Origin: Aestuariibacter salexigens DSM 15300
Lineage (GTDB): Bacteria; Pseudomonadota; Gammaproteobacteria; Enterobacterales; Alteromonadaceae
NCBI RefSeq assembly: GCF_000429145.1
Contig: NZ_KE386852.1
Coordinates: 110,408 to 174,407, forward strand
Length of the DNA stretch: 64,000 nucleotides
Reading direction: 5' to 3'
The notes below the pieces were generated by a model, which saw only the letters and a program-made list of their open reading frames with translations, searched no databases and was not told the DNA's origin. The position numbers and the translations under genes are program-made. Positions 9,708 through 19,347 of this stretch are shown here, in pieces. How positions within the stretch are numbered: position 1 is the first letter of the stretch; every line of letters starts with the position of its first letter.

Positions 9708-11129
9708 ATGCTGTCATTGAGAGCGATCGATACAGACGACGTCGTTGCAACGTCGATACAACACCACCCTGTTTTTGCACGCTCCAAAGCTAGCGCCCTT
9801 GACGCACTTATCGGCGGGCAGCCGCTAAGTCAGGCACTCATCCCGACAATTAAAGCCATTGAGAGTGTCTGGCTTGAATGCCGATGTGTCCTGATGAAAA
9901 TCAACCAGGATGGATTCACCCTGTCGCCCGTCGCGTCATCTGACCTGCCAACGACATTTTTATCGGCCCTTAAACACATTATAATTGACGCGGATTCAGG
10001 CAGTTGTGGTGCCGCCGTATATGAAAGACGCCCACATTTTGCCAGTAATGTCAGCGTGCACCCGAATTGGCAACCGCTCCAACATTTAATCGCTGAGCAC
10101 AACATACATTCATGTTGCTCTTACCCTGTGGTGCTGTCGGACTCATCCGTTTTTGGCAGTCTTGCCCTTTATTCAGAATCTGTCATAGAGCCGACACAGC
10201 AGGAACGAGAACGTTTGGCTCAGGTGACTCAGCTTATCGCTGACATTATCGAACGCGCCAATCAGATACATAGCTTACGTACTGAAAACAGGCAATTACA
10301 GGAAAGTCACTCTGATAGCACGAAACAGCTCACTGAGGCCAATCTGCTTTTACGTAAAGCGCTGGAGCAGAGAAATGAAGTGCGCAACCAGCTCATAGAA
10401 ATGGAGAACATGGCCGCGCTTGGCACCATGATGTCGAGCCTGACCCACGAGATTAATACTCCGGTCGGTGTGGCCATTACAGCGATTTCGCATCTTTCTG
10501 AAATGTTGCAGCAATCGTCACAGGCGTTGCAAAACGACACGCTAACCCGCTCAAATCTCATCCGCACATTTAACGAGACATCTGAAGCTGCAGATATTAT
10601 CGAGCGTAATTTATTTCGCGCAACCGAGCTGATTAAAACATTTAAGCAGCTCTCCATAGATCAACACTCTCAAGATGCACGTCCTTTGAATATGACGGAC
10701 TATATTGACGAGGTTTTGCTGTCGCTAAAACCACGGCTGAAACACGCCAGGCACTTGTTTTGTATCGATGTTGACCCAGACTTGGCATTTGTGAGCAACC
10801 CTGGCGCAATCAGTCAGCTGCTGATTAACTTGATCATGAATTCAGCAAGCCATGCATTTGAGCCGCACCAACGTGGCAGAATAATTATTAAGTCACGCCG
10901 AAAAGGAAAGTATGTTGTCATTGAATATAAGGACAACGGTAAGGGCATGACTGACAACACGATCGAAAATTTATACAGACCATTTTTCACCCTGGCCAAA
11001 GATAAAGGTGGCAGCGGACTTGGTATGCATATCTGTTACAATCTGGCTGTTAAAGTGCTGCGTGGCAGTATTGATTGTCAGTCATCGCCCGGCAGAGGAG
11101 TTCACTTCACCATTCAATTTCCTGTATGA
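9708..11129 (+). CDS. Cytoplasmic GAF-domain sensor histidine kinase (orphan)
   Basis: A 473-residue kinase with no membrane segment. Residues about 40-175 look like a GAF domain, 190-240 are a coiled coil, and the phosphoacceptor is His247 in LTHEINTPVGVAITAI. The HATPase domain shows the N box (LLINLIMNSASHAF), DNGKGM and GGSGLGMHICYNL. No response regulator is adjacent, so the partner is unknown. The same H-box (HEINTPVGV) is found in the membrane kinase at 60601, suggesting a common subfamily. It is followed by the phosphate-type porin, but no data here link it to phosphate sensing. Confidence 0.88.
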   Translation: MLSLRAIDTDDVVATSIQHHPVFARSKASALDALIGGQPLSQALIPTIKAIESVWLECRCVLMKINQDGFTLSPVASSDLPTTFLSALKHIIIDADSGSCGAAVYERRPHFASNVSVHPNWQPLQHLIAEHNIHSCCSYPVVLSDSSVFGSLALYSESVIEPTQQERERLAQVTQLIADIIERANQIHSLRTENRQLQESHSDSTKQLTEANLLLRKALEQRNEVRNQLIEMENMAALGTMMSSLTHEINTPVGVAITAISHLSEMLQQSSQALQNDTLTRSNLIRTFNETSEAADIIERNLFRATELIKTFKQLSIDQHSQDARPLNMTDYIDEVLLSLKPRLKHARHLFCIDVDPDLAFVSNPGAISQLLINLIMNSASHAFEPHQRGRIIIKSRRKGKYVVIEYKDNGKGMTDNTIENLYRPFFTLAKDKGGSGLGMHICYNLAVKVLRGSIDCQSSPGRGVHFTIQFPV

Positions 11130-11184
11130 AGTACTGCGCTCTAAATTCACTGCGTTAAAAACTTCCCAGCAGAATAATTCACTT

Positions 11185-11218
11185 TTGTCACAAAAGTGAC
11201 ATACAAATGGCATAAAGT
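11185..11218 (+). promoter_or_regulatory. Pho-box-like promoter of the porin gene
   Basis: TTGTCAC (11185-11191), AAAA, GTGACAT (11196-11202) match the 7-4-7 Pho-box layout CTGTCAT-N4-CTGTCAT at 10 of 14 positions. Exactly 10 bp downstream is TAAAGT (11213-11218) as -10, the same spacing as at pstS in this window. A third partial unit ATGGCAT continues the 11-bp period. The core is also an inverted repeat (TGTCAC/GTGACA), so another regulator is possible. The implied 5' leader is long, about 150 nt. Confidence 0.5.
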
Positions 11219-11376
11219 GCTCCCCGAACAAAGCCTATCAATACCCACAGTTTGCAAATTTCGGGCTACATTTATTGACGATAAGGTTAATGCACCGATT
11301 TGCTTACCGTGTTGTTACATCGCGATAAACGGGTATTGATTCGGTGCACCGACACTGAATATTGGAGAACGCACTT

Positions 11377-12705
11377 ATGAAGTTTAGAACCATAACACTA
11401 GCTACTTCGATCGCTTTAGGCCTTATGGCTCCTACGGTTGCGGCTAACAGTCTTTCCCAGCAGCAAGCTAATGAGCTTTTAGAGCGCCTGAAAAAGTTGG
11501 AGCAGGAAGTGACTACTTTACGTGGCCAACTCGCAGAAGCTGAAGAGAGCGACACTACAAAAGTAGAAAAGGCCAACAACGCTCCAGACTTTAATTGGAA
11601 GGGTGCGCCAGAAATCAAAGGTGACGGCTGGAGTGTTAAAGCACGAGGCAGAGCACTTTATGATGTTGCCCATTTGTCATCAGTGCCTGAAAACCTTAAT
11701 GTTCCTGGCGAGGGTTTCTCTAGTGAAGCTCGTCGCATTCGATTAGGGATACAGGGATCAATGCCTGGTGGTTTTGGCTATAAAGTTGAAGCTGATATGG
11801 CTGGCGGGATTGAGCTAACAGACGCCATCCTCACGTACAAGACTGGAGACTGGAAATTTGCATTCGGTCAACATAACAACTTCCAAAGTCTGGAAGAATT
11901 GACTAGCAGTAATGACAGCAGTTTTATAGAGCGCGCAGCTTTCACAGATGCGTTCGGGTTTGAACGTAAAGTCGGTATGTCTGCCGAGACCAAATTGGGC
12001 GCTGCCACTGTTCAAGCAGGTTTGTTTACAGACAACATAGACGATCTGGATGATGGCAATAATGCACTGAACACAGACATTCGTGCATTTATATCACCGA
12101 AAATAGACGGTATGCAGATGCACTTTGGTGGCTCACTGCATGTGCGTGATCTGAAAGACAGCACGGATAATGTGCGATATCGCGCACGACCTTTTGTCCA
12201 CAGCATCGATACACGCTTTATCAATACTGGGCGAATTCAGGGCGCAGAGAAAGAAACCAGTTACGGTCTGGAAGCAGCAGTCATTGCTGGCCGCTTCCAT
12301 GCGCAGGCTGAAATACACACAATGAATGTTGATCGTACTGCATTGGATGATCCAAGTTTCTTTGGCGGTGCCATTGAGGCTGGATATTTCTTGACCAACG
12401 ATACGCGCCAGTACAAAGGCGGTGTATTTAAAGGCGTCAAAGTGAGCAACCCGGTAGGTGCGGGTGGCAAAGGTGCGTGGCAGATAAATGTACGTTATGA
12501 CACCTTGGATCTCGAAGACGCCGGTATAAATGGTGGTGTACAAGATGCATTCCATGCGTCACTTATTTGGACGCCTATCAATAACGTAAGATTTTTACTT
12601 AACTACGGACATCTGTTGTACAGCAATGCCTTTGATATTGTTGAAGGCGCTCCGAATGATTACTCTGTGAATGTTTGGGGAGCCCGAGCTCAGGTAGGGT
12701 TCTAA
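11377..12705 (+). CDS. Outer-membrane porin, OprO/OprP (phosphate-selective) type
   Basis: A 442-residue outer-membrane protein. The signal peptide MKFRTITLATSIALGLMAP ends near AANS. A short coiled coil follows (residues about 25-55, NELLERLKKLEQEVTTLRGQ), as in OprP-like trimeric porins, and then a 16-strand-type barrel pattern ending in the aromatic ARAQVGF. The RLGIQGSMPGGFGYKVEADM segment is characteristic of the phosphate-selective porin O/P family. The start has GGAG 9 nt upstream. Its neighbours (pst-phoU about 2 kb downstream, a Pho-box-like promoter) favour phosphate or polyphosphate uptake, though family members also carry other anions. Confidence 0.85.
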   Translation: MKFRTITLATSIALGLMAPTVAANSLSQQQANELLERLKKLEQEVTTLRGQLAEAEESDTTKVEKANNAPDFNWKGAPEIKGDGWSVKARGRALYDVAHLSSVPENLNVPGEGFSSEARRIRLGIQGSMPGGFGYKVEADMAGGIELTDAILTYKTGDWKFAFGQHNNFQSLEELTSSNDSSFIERAAFTDAFGFERKVGMSAETKLGAATVQAGLFTDNIDDLDDGNNALNTDIRAFISPKIDGMQMHFGGSLHVRDLKDSTDNVRYRARPFVHSIDTRFINTGRIQGAEKETSYGLEAAVIAGRFHAQAEIHTMNVDRTALDDPSFFGGAIEAGYFLTNDTRQYKGGVFKGVKVSNPVGAGGKGAWQINVRYDTLDLEDAGINGGVQDAFHASLIWTPINNVRFLLNYGHLLYSNAFDIVEGAPNDYSVNVWGARAQVGF

Positions 12706-12729
12706 GTTTTCTTCTGATATTTACAAACA

Positions 12730-12759
12730 AGCCACCCACTAATCGGGTGGCTTTTTTTT
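12730..12759 (+). terminator. Intrinsic terminator of the porin gene
   Basis: GCCACCC (12731-12737), loop ACTAATC, GGGTGGC (12745-12751), followed by eight T residues: a standard strong terminator. Confidence 0.93.
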
Positions 12760-12965
12760 GCATCGATATCGGCGGAATACATTATTAGAAGAGCTCAACC
12801 GCGACTTACATCGGCAAAACTCCCAACTTTCAAGGAAATTATTCAAAACGTCGATTACCTTTATTACATACGTTAACGCATTTGAGTGAAGAAACATCAC
12901 TTTGTATACCGATTAGATTTGAAAGCTTCGGAACGTAAGTCACACCTCGCTGCAAGGAAAAGGAA

Positions 12966-14846
12966 ATGAAAGCATTATTAGAAGTAAGCGTTAAAAAGCG
13001 GTTGTTAATCACCACTATTGTCATTGCACTTGGCATGCTTTTAATGCTTTCGATAAAGATTTATTACATGAATCGCCTTACCAACCTGGGAAGCATGTTA
13101 CAAGAGTTGGAGCAACTCAATGCCAACATGCTGATGTTGCGGCGTAATGAGAAAGACTTTTTAGCAAGAAACGATATGAAGTATGTAGAGAGGCTAGCTA
13201 ACAACGTCGGTATTACACGAGACAATGTTCAAAAGCTTAGCGACCAATTTATGGATTTTGGTATTGAGCGCGACTCGTTAACAGCCTTCCTTAGCCAAAT
13301 CGATAAATATCATGATGAGTTCAAACGATTAGTCGCTTTTCAACAAGAGATTGGCTTACATCCGAAAGACGGTTTGTATGGTGGATTGCGCACTGCCGTG
13401 CATGATGTCGAAGCGTCGCTTGAGCAGCTAAATAACTACAAATTACTGACCCATATGCTGCAGTTAAGACGAAACGAAAAAGATTTCATGCTGCGTCTTG
13501 ATTTGAAATATCTCGACACCTTCGATGCCAATATTTCTGATTTCATGTCAGCGATAGAGAGCGAAAACTTTAGCCCCGCCGTTGCCAACCGCATAGTAGA
13601 TTCCCTTACTCAATATCAAAACAGATTTCGTTCTTTGGTGGAAAAGCAACAACAGATAGGTTTGACTCCGGAAGATGGCGTACGGGGCGAGATGCGTAGT
13701 ACGATTCATCAAACTGAGACAGCTCTGGCAACGTTGCAAGAAATAGGATTATCCAGCCTGCAAAGTGCAAGAAACAGTGCGTTCATCTTTGGCATTTGTT
13801 TGTTTGCAGCAACCATTGCGATCATTGTTTTACTGGTATGGCTTGTCACACAAAGCATTTTGACCCCGCTTACGCATATGGGTGGTGTTGTTAGACAAAT
13901 TAGAGAAAATAATGATTTAACTCTGCGCATAACGCCACAAGGAAAGGATGAAATTGCCAGTCTGGCCGGTTTTCTGAATGTCCTGTTAGATGCTTTCAGA
14001 GACCTCATTAACGATGTTGATCGAGCAGTACAGACACTCAATACGACCTGCAGTAGTCTCGCGTTGAGTGTCCAGAGCACCAGTAAAGGTATGGCTAAGC
14101 AACAGACCGAAAGTGATATGGTGGCAACTGCAGCGACTGAAATGCAAGCCAGTATCAAAGACGTGTCACGTAACACTACATTAATGGCAGACCAGGCAGA
14201 ACAAACCAGCAATGATGCGATGCAAAGAAAGCAAGACATTGACCACAGCGTGAAACAGATACAGGCGCTGTCAGAAACGCTCAATCAGTTAAACGACAGT
14301 GTCAATAAGCTTGAAGCAGATAGCCAGACTATTGGCTCAGTGCTTGATGTCATACGGGGAATAGCAGAACAAACTAACTTACTGGCTCTGAATGCTGCCA
14401 TTGAAGCAGCAAGAGCGGGCGAACAGGGCAGAGGATTTGCCGTCGTAGCCGATGAGGTGCGTAACCTTGCTATGCGGACCCAAGAATCAACGTTGGAAAT
14501 TGAATCAATCATCACCAACTTACAAGCGCGAACCAATGAAATCTCAAATCAAATGCAAGATTGCCAATCTCAGGGGCTTGAGAGTGCTCAGCAGGTTTCC
14601 GAAGCTGGCGAATCACTTAACAAAATCACCAGCGATATTAAAACCATCATGGAAATGACTGCGCATGTGGCGGTCGCCATCGACCAACAAAGTCAGGTAG
14701 CCTCTGAAGTGAATGAAAATGTCGTACGGATCCGCGATATCGCTTCAGAAGTGAGTGACAATGCCAAACGCAATGCACAAGAGAGCAACACACTTGACGA
14801 GCAGGCAAAAATATTAGCGAAAGTGGTTGGCGAGTTTAAAACCTAA
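12966..14846 (+). CDS. Methyl-accepting chemotaxis protein with helical bimodular (HBM) sensor
   Basis: A 626-residue membrane chemoreceptor. TM1 is about residues 13-35 and TM2 272-294. The periplasmic part is HBM-like with an internal duplication: LRRNEKDF recurs at 58-65 and 167-174, and [13 protein letters not shown] at 136-148 is echoed by [13 protein letters not shown] at 238-250. HAMP follows TM2. The signalling tip is [20 protein letters not shown] then [18 protein letters not shown] receptors of pseudomonads sense organic acids; the ligand here is unknown. Its placement between the porin and pst-phoU makes a phosphate-linked cue conceivable but unproven. AAGGAAAAGGAA precedes the ATG. 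Confidence 0.95.
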   Translation: MKALLEVSVKKRLLITTIVIALGMLLMLSIKIYYMNRLTNLGSMLQELEQLNANMLMLRRNEKDFLARNDMKYVERLANNVGITRDNVQKLSDQFMDFGIERDSLTAFLSQIDKYHDEFKRLVAFQQEIGLHPKDGLYGGLRTAVHDVEASLEQLNNYKLLTHMLQLRRNEKDFMLRLDLKYLDTFDANISDFMSAIESENFSPAVANRIVDSLTQYQNRFRSLVEKQQQIGLTPEDGVRGEMRSTIHQTETALATLQEIGLSSLQSARNSAFIFGICLFAATIAIIVLLVWLVTQSILTPLTHMGGVVRQIRENNDLTLRITPQGKDEIASLAGFLNVLLDAFRDLINDVDRAVQTLNTTCSSLALSVQSTSKGMAKQQTESDMVATAATEMQASIKDVSRNTTLMADQAEQTSNDAMQRKQDIDHSVKQIQALSETLNQLNDSVNKLEADSQTIGSVLDVIRGIAEQTNLLALNAAIEAARAGEQGRGFAVVADEVRNLAMRTQESTLEIESIITNLQARTNEISNQMQDCQSQGLESAQQVSEAGESLNKITSDIKTIMEMTAHVAVAIDQQSQVASEVNENVVRIRDIASEVSDNAKRNAQESNTLDEQAKILAKVVGEFKT

Positions 14847-14877
14847 CGAGGCTGTTTATTGGTCACAATGCAAGGTG

Positions 14878-14909
14878 AAGGGGCGATTATGCCCCTTTTA
14901 TTTTATTTT
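14878..14909 (+). terminator. Terminator of the chemoreceptor gene, overlapping the phoU stop
   Basis: AAGGGGC (14878-14884), loop GATTAT, GCCCCTT (14891-14897), then a T-rich tail. The convergent phoU stop codon lies in the loop. The minus-strand side lacks a T-tract. Confidence 0.85.
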
Positions 14910-15603
14910 CAATATCCGCAACGCTTTGATGTCGCACATCGTAGCCTTTCACCAAAAATATAATGTGCTCGGCAATATTACGCGTGTGGTCACCAATGCG
15001 TTCAAGTGAGCGCAAGGTCCACAAGATGTTCATGGATCGCGAGATAGAGCGTGGGTCTTCCATCATGTAGGTCATGATTTCGCGCATCGCCGATTTGTAT
15101 TCTCTGTCGACCTGCTTATCTGCTCTGGCAACCTCAAGCGCTTGCTCTACGTTCAATCGTGCAAACGCATCAAGTGCACTGCGTAACATCTGTTGAACCA
15201 AGGCACCCATGTGACGAGCCTCTTCATACCCGCCGGGTGCCGCTCCATTGTTATGAAGCGAGATAGCCATCTTTGCTATTTTTTGCGCTTCGTCTCCCAT
15301 ACGTTCCAGGTCTCGGGTCATTTTCGTAACTGTAAGGACCATACGCAGATCTGATGCCGTTGGCTGACGACAGGCCAGTACCATCGTACAGTCTTCATCA
15401 AGAGCTACTTCCCGTAAATCGACATCATCTTCAACCTGAATGACTTTTTCAGCAAGTTGACTGTCTGCATTTTCAATAGATTTAACGGCGTCAATGATTT
15501 GCTGTTCTACTACGCCCCCCATTTCAAGCAGTTTGGTCTGCAACTGCTCTAGGTCCATGTCAAACTGTTGTGATATGTGCTTATCTAAGTGTAACTTGTC
15601 CAT
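14887..15603 (-). CDS. phoU: Phosphate transport system regulator PhoU
   Basis: A 238-residue two-bundle helical protein. The family's metal-binding E/DxxxD patterns appear in both halves: RDLERMGDEAQKIAK near residue 95 and RSLERIGDHTRNIAEHI near residue 200. PhoU couples the Pst transporter to the PhoR/PhoB system and represses the Pho regulon when phosphate is plentiful. It ends the pstS-pstC-pstA-pstB-phoU operon, 12 bp after pstB. phoB and phoR are not in the window. Confidence 0.97.
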   Translation of the reverse strand: MDKLHLDKHISQQFDMDLEQLQTKLLEMGGVVEQQIIDAVKSIENADSQLAEKVIQVEDDVDLREVALDEDCTMVLACRQPTASDLRMVLTVTKMTRDLERMGDEAQKIAKMAISLHNNGAAPGGYEEARHMGALVQQMLRSALDAFARLNVEQALEVARADKQVDREYKSAMREIMTYMMEDPRSISRSMNILWTLRSLERIGDHTRNIAEHIIFLVKGYDVRHQSVADIENKIKGA

Positions 15604-15615
15604 ATTTATTCCCTA

Positions 15616-16500
15616 TTAACCAAAACGACCAGTGATATATGCTTCAGTCAAGTCATGCTCAGGGTTAGTGAATACACGCTTGGTGTCGTTTACTTCTATA
15701 AGTTTGCCTAAATGAAAATAAGCCGTTCTGTCTGATACCCTTGCCGCCTGCTGCATTGAGTGTGTAACAATGGCGATGGTGAAGTTTTGTTTCAGTTCAG
15801 CGATCAACTCTTCAATTTTTGCCGTGGCAATTGGATCCAGTGCAGAGCATGGCTCATCCATCAGAATGACCTCAGGACTCACGGCAATCGAGCGAGCAAT
15901 GCAAAGACGTTGTTGCTGTCCTCCGGACAACCCCGTCCCGGCTGAATGCAAACGGTCTTTCACTTCTTCCCATAAGCCCGCTTTTCGCAAGCTCACTTCG
16001 ACGATTTCATCCAGCTCAACACGACGTGAAGCCAGTCCATGGATTTTCGGTCCGTATGCGACATTTTCATAAATTGATTTTGGAAACGGGTTAGGCTTTT
16101 GAAAAACCATTCCAACACGAGCACGCAGTGGCACGATATCTTGCTTAGGATGATAAATATCTTGGTCATCTAAAATAAACTGCCCCGTCACACGACAGCT
16201 CTCAATGGTGTCGTTCATGCGGTTCAAACATCTCAGGAATGTCGACTTACCGCAGCCTGATGGGCCAATCATGGCAATGACTTCATTCTTGGCAATGTCC
16301 AGATTGACGTCAAAAATGGCCTGCTTGTCACCGTAGTGCACGTTGACATTACGCATCGCCATTTTGGGGTTATCAGCAAATGGTTTACCGACAGTCTTGT
16401 CCCCAACTTGGATATCTTGAGGCTCATTTGATGGCATAACTTCGTCAATGCCTTGTTTTTCTGATTTTTTTTGAATTACTGCTTCCACATTTTTCTCCAA
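15616..16500 (-). CDS. pstB: Phosphate ABC transporter ATP-binding protein PstB
   Basis: A 294-residue ABC ATPase. Walker A is GPSGCGKST, the signature [14 protein letters not shown], Walker [14 protein letters not shown], and the switch histidine lies in [19 protein letters not shown], all typical of PstB. It powers phosphate import through PstC-PstA. Compared with E. coli PstB (257 residues) it has about 40 extra polar residues before the ABC fold (starting near [14 protein letters not shown]). GGAGAAAA just before the ATG at 16500 supports the long form, although an internal Met near the ABC start cannot be excluded. Gaps to pstA and phoU are 14 and 12 bp. Confidence 0.97.
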   Translation of the reverse strand: MEKNVEAVIQKKSEKQGIDEVMPSNEPQDIQVGDKTVGKPFADNPKMAMRNVNVHYGDKQAIFDVNLDIAKNEVIAMIGPSGCGKSTFLRCLNRMNDTIESCRVTGQFILDDQDIYHPKQDIVPLRARVGMVFQKPNPFPKSIYENVAYGPKIHGLASRRVELDEIVEVSLRKAGLWEEVKDRLHSAGTGLSGGQQQRLCIARSIAVSPEVILMDEPCSALDPIATAKIEELIAELKQNFTIAIVTHSMQQAARVSDRTAYFHLGKLIEVNDTKRVFTNPEHDLTEAYITGRFG

Positions 16501-16514
16501 TTCAATTCAGGCAT

Positions 16515-17807
16515 CTACCAGCGGCGCTCAAGGCGCTTGCGTAGCCAAATGGCTAAGGTATTCATCGAGATGAGGAAAACCAATAACACCATTATGGCAG
16601 CTGAAGTACGTTCAACAAACGCGCGCTCAGGACTGTCTGACCATAAAAAGATTTGCACAGGCAGCGCAGTTGCAGGGTCGGTTATCCCACCGGGAATATC
16701 AACGACAAATGCGACCATACCGATCATCAACAACGGCGCTGTCTCACCTAACGCTTGCGCAAGTCCGATTATGGCCCCTGTCAACATTCCGGGCATTGCC
16801 AAAGGAATGACGTGGTGAACCACCACTTGCATCTTCGATGCTCCAAGTCCATACGCTGCATCACGAATAGAGGGGGGGACGGCTTTAAGCGCTGCCCGAC
16901 TGGATATGATAATCGTGGGCAGGGTCATTAAAGTGAGAACCAAGCCACCTACTAAAGGAATGGATCGGTGCATTTCAAAGAAACCAATAAAAATAGACAA
17001 GCCAAGCAGACCGAATATGATTGACGGAACAGCTGCTAAGTTATTGATATTTATTTCAATAAATTCAGTGAAACGATTTCGCGGAGCGTACTCTTCAAGA
17101 TAGACAGCAGCAGCAACGCCAATGGGAAAAGACAATGCAATAGTCACCAATAAGGTGAATAGAGACCCCATAATGGCGCCCTTGATACCGGCCTGTTCGG
17201 GCTCACGAGAATCACCAGACGTAAAGAAGGTCGTATTAAAGCGACTTTCCATTACGCCTTCGTTAATTAATGATTCTACCCACGTAATTTGCTTCTCATT
17301 CAAGCGGCCATCAAAGCCGCCTTCACCGTCATCAGAGCGGCTTTTGAAGTAAGTATCCACATCATCATCGACAAGGAACCAGACACCAAATGTCTTTCCT
17401 AAAAGCTGCGGATCCGCTTCGAGCTTTTTGCGCAGTTCAAAGTCTGCACCGTTACTGATAAGCGCATAAAGCGCACGTTTGTCTCTCCGACCACTGACGT
17501 CCGGGAAGCGTTCACTTAGAGATGCCCTGACCACCGCCAGATAGTCGGCTCCGGCAATCTGCTGAGGGTCAGTCGGATCATCAATGTAAAGCGTGTCGCT
17601 GTCCATCGTGACTTCGAGATAGACATGGGTTTGAAAAAAGGCGCTATGCCCTTTACCAATGATGTCGGTAAACAACACAACCAGACACGTTATGCCAAAC
17701 AGTATTGCCCCAATTCCATAAGCCCGGAAGCGCTTTTCAGCGCGATACCTGCGAGCTAGACTCTGGTTAACCTTCTCCAGAGTGACGTTTTGTGATGACT
17801 TGTTCAC
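16515..17807 (-). CDS. pstA: Phosphate ABC transporter permease PstA
   Basis: A 430-residue inner-membrane permease, longer than E. coli PstA (about 296). One N-terminal helix (about residues 32-50) precedes a large soluble insert to about residue 205, then the six-helix permease core. The core includes the EAA-type loop RDAAYGLGASKMQVVVHHVI and the PstA-like GETAPLLMIGM. The extended form is known to me from marine gammaproteobacteria. Translation starts at a GTG preceded by AGAGGG 8 nt upstream. It follows pstC by 18 bp. The role of the insert is unknown. Confidence 0.95.
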   Translation of the reverse strand: MNKSSQNVTLEKVNQSLARRYRAEKRFRAYGIGAILFGITCLVVLFTDIIGKGHSAFFQTHVYLEVTMDSDTLYIDDPTDPQQIAGADYLAVVRASLSERFPDVSGRRDKRALYALISNGADFELRKKLEADPQLLGKTFGVWFLVDDDVDTYFKSRSDDGEGGFDGRLNEKQITWVESLINEGVMESRFNTTFFTSGDSREPEQAGIKGAIMGSLFTLLVTIALSFPIGVAAAVYLEEYAPRNRFTEFIEININNLAAVPSIIFGLLGLSIFIGFFEMHRSIPLVGGLVLTLMTLPTIIISSRAALKAVPPSIRDAAYGLGASKMQVVVHHVIPLAMPGMLTGAIIGLAQALGETAPLLMIGMVAFVVDIPGGITDPATALPVQIFLWSDSPERAFVERTSAAIMVLLVFLISMNTLAIWLRKRLERRW

Positions 17808-17825
17808 GGTAATCCCTCTTAGAAC

Positions 17826-19214
17826 TTATTCGTATTGCTCTCGGTACTTTTTCACCACTTGCAGCGCGATGAAATTTAATACCAATGTCACGGTAAATAG
17901 CATTAAACCAAGGGCAAATGCAGACAGCGTTTTCGGACTATTGAACTCCTGATCACCGACCAATGTTTTCACAATCTGTACTGTTACAGTTGTGACTGAT
18001 TCCAACGGATTCATCGTTAAATGCGCAGCCAGACCAGCAGCCATCACCACAATCATTGTTTCACCGATGGCTCTGGACACAGCCAGCAGTACCCCGCCGA
18101 CAATACCGGGCAAGGCGGCAGGAATTACCACTTTCTTTATTGTTTCAGAATGCGTAGCACCAAGCCCAAAAGAACCGTCTCGCAACGACTGTGGTACCGC
18201 AGTGATAACATCGTCTGAAAGGGAAGAGACAAACGGGATAATCATCACACCCATGACCAGTCCAGCTGCCAGGGCACTCTCAGAAGACACATCTAAACCT
18301 ATCAACGACCCCGTATCGCGTAAAACAGGGGCAACGGTTAACGCTGCGAAAAAGCCATATACAACGGTTGGGACCCCCGCGAGCACTTCTAAAACAGGCT
18401 TAATCGTGCTGCGAACTTTAGGATGAGCGTATTCAGCGAGGTAGATAGCAGCCATCAATCCTGTAGGCACGGCAATTAACATCGCAATCATGGATATCAG
18501 CATGGTTCCCGCAAAAAGGGGAACAGCACCGAACGCGCCCGAGCCGCCAACTTGGTCAGCCCGAATCGCCATTTGTGGGCTCCACTGCAACCCAAAAAGA
18601 AAATCAGTAACAGGTACAGATTGGAAAAAACGGAGCGATTCAAATAGCACTGACAATACTATGCCAACAGTGGTAAAAATCGCAACGCAGGCACTGCCTA
18701 ATAACAGCCATTTAAAAGCGTGTTCAACATGCACTCGAGCCGGCATATTAGACTTTATGCGAAGCCAGGTCGCCATCATCATGATGATACCGGCAGAGAT
18801 AAACGCTACGGTCATAGCCATTTGATTGGTTTGCTCAAGTCCTCTGAGACGTTCTGCCGCTTGCAAGATATGTGGCTCACTTGATAAGCCAAGAGAACTA
18901 TTTTGTGCTGTGTTCACAACGGTGTTCATCAGCAGCCCAAGCTCGCTTTCACTCATGTTCTTTACATGTTCTGGCAATTCCTGAACAACAATTTGACTAA
19001 TAAAATAGTCATCAAAAATAGCCCAGATAGCTAACAACAAAAAACTCGGAATACCACACCATAGTGCCGTCAACGCGCCGTAGTAAAATGGCAAAGAGTT
19101 GAGATTTTTCACTCCACCTACGCCACTCGCGACAGAAATTGATCGCCCGCGGCCGGCGATATAGGCGATGGCTGTCATAAGCAGGCCAACAACCAACAAC
19201 ATCGACGTATCCAT
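17826..19214 (-). CDS. pstC: Phosphate ABC transporter permease PstC
   Basis: A 462-residue permease, partner of PstA. An N-terminal helix (MLLVVGLLMTAIAYIAGRG) and another near residue 55 bracket a periplasmic-type segment. The permease core begins near residue 175 and contains the EAA-like loop RDGSFGLGATHSETIKKVVI and GETMIVVMAAGLAAHL. As with PstA, the N-terminal part is longer than in E. coli PstC (319 residues). The ATG is preceded by GAGG at 5 nt. A 133-bp gap with two hairpins separates it from pstS, probably lowering permease expression relative to the binding protein. Confidence 0.95.
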   Translation of the reverse strand: MDTSMLLVVGLLMTAIAYIAGRGRSISVASGVGGVKNLNSLPFYYGALTALWCGIPSFLLLAIWAIFDDYFISQIVVQELPEHVKNMSESELGLLMNTVVNTAQNSSLGLSSEPHILQAAERLRGLEQTNQMAMTVAFISAGIIMMMATWLRIKSNMPARVHVEHAFKWLLLGSACVAIFTTVGIVLSVLFESLRFFQSVPVTDFLFGLQWSPQMAIRADQVGGSGAFGAVPLFAGTMLISMIAMLIAVPTGLMAAIYLAEYAHPKVRSTIKPVLEVLAGVPTVVYGFFAALTVAPVLRDTGSLIGLDVSSESALAAGLVMGVMIIPFVSSLSDDVITAVPQSLRDGSFGLGATHSETIKKVVIPAALPGIVGGVLLAVSRAIGETMIVVMAAGLAAHLTMNPLESVTTVTVQIVKTLVGDQEFNSPKTLSAFALGLMLFTVTLVLNFIALQVVKKYREQYE

Positions 19215-19239
19215 AAAACCTCTGTTATGTATAGGTGCC

Positions 19240-19302
19240 CAACAAAAAGCCGTTTCATACGGCTGACAAATCGAAACCGGCTCTCAACGAAAGCCGGTTT
19301 TT
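19240..19302 (-). terminator. Two hairpins between pstS and pstC (partial terminator)
   Basis: On the minus strand the first hairpin has stem AACCGGCT/AGCCGGTT (19275-19299), and the second AGCCGT/ACGGCT (19248-19264), which is followed by TTTTTG. They lie between pstS and the next operon gene, a common arrangement that lets pstS mRNA accumulate above pstCAB-phoU. Partial read-through is inferred. Confidence 0.65.
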
Positions 19303-19347
19303 ACGTTCACACACCAGGCTCGTCTTAGAGCCTGTAATAGTGCCGGA

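Noticed and set aside
13709..14284. A 191-codon frame antisense to the chemoreceptor gene
   Set aside because: It is Ser/Cys/Leu-rich, as produced by complementing a coding helix-rich gene; no start signal.
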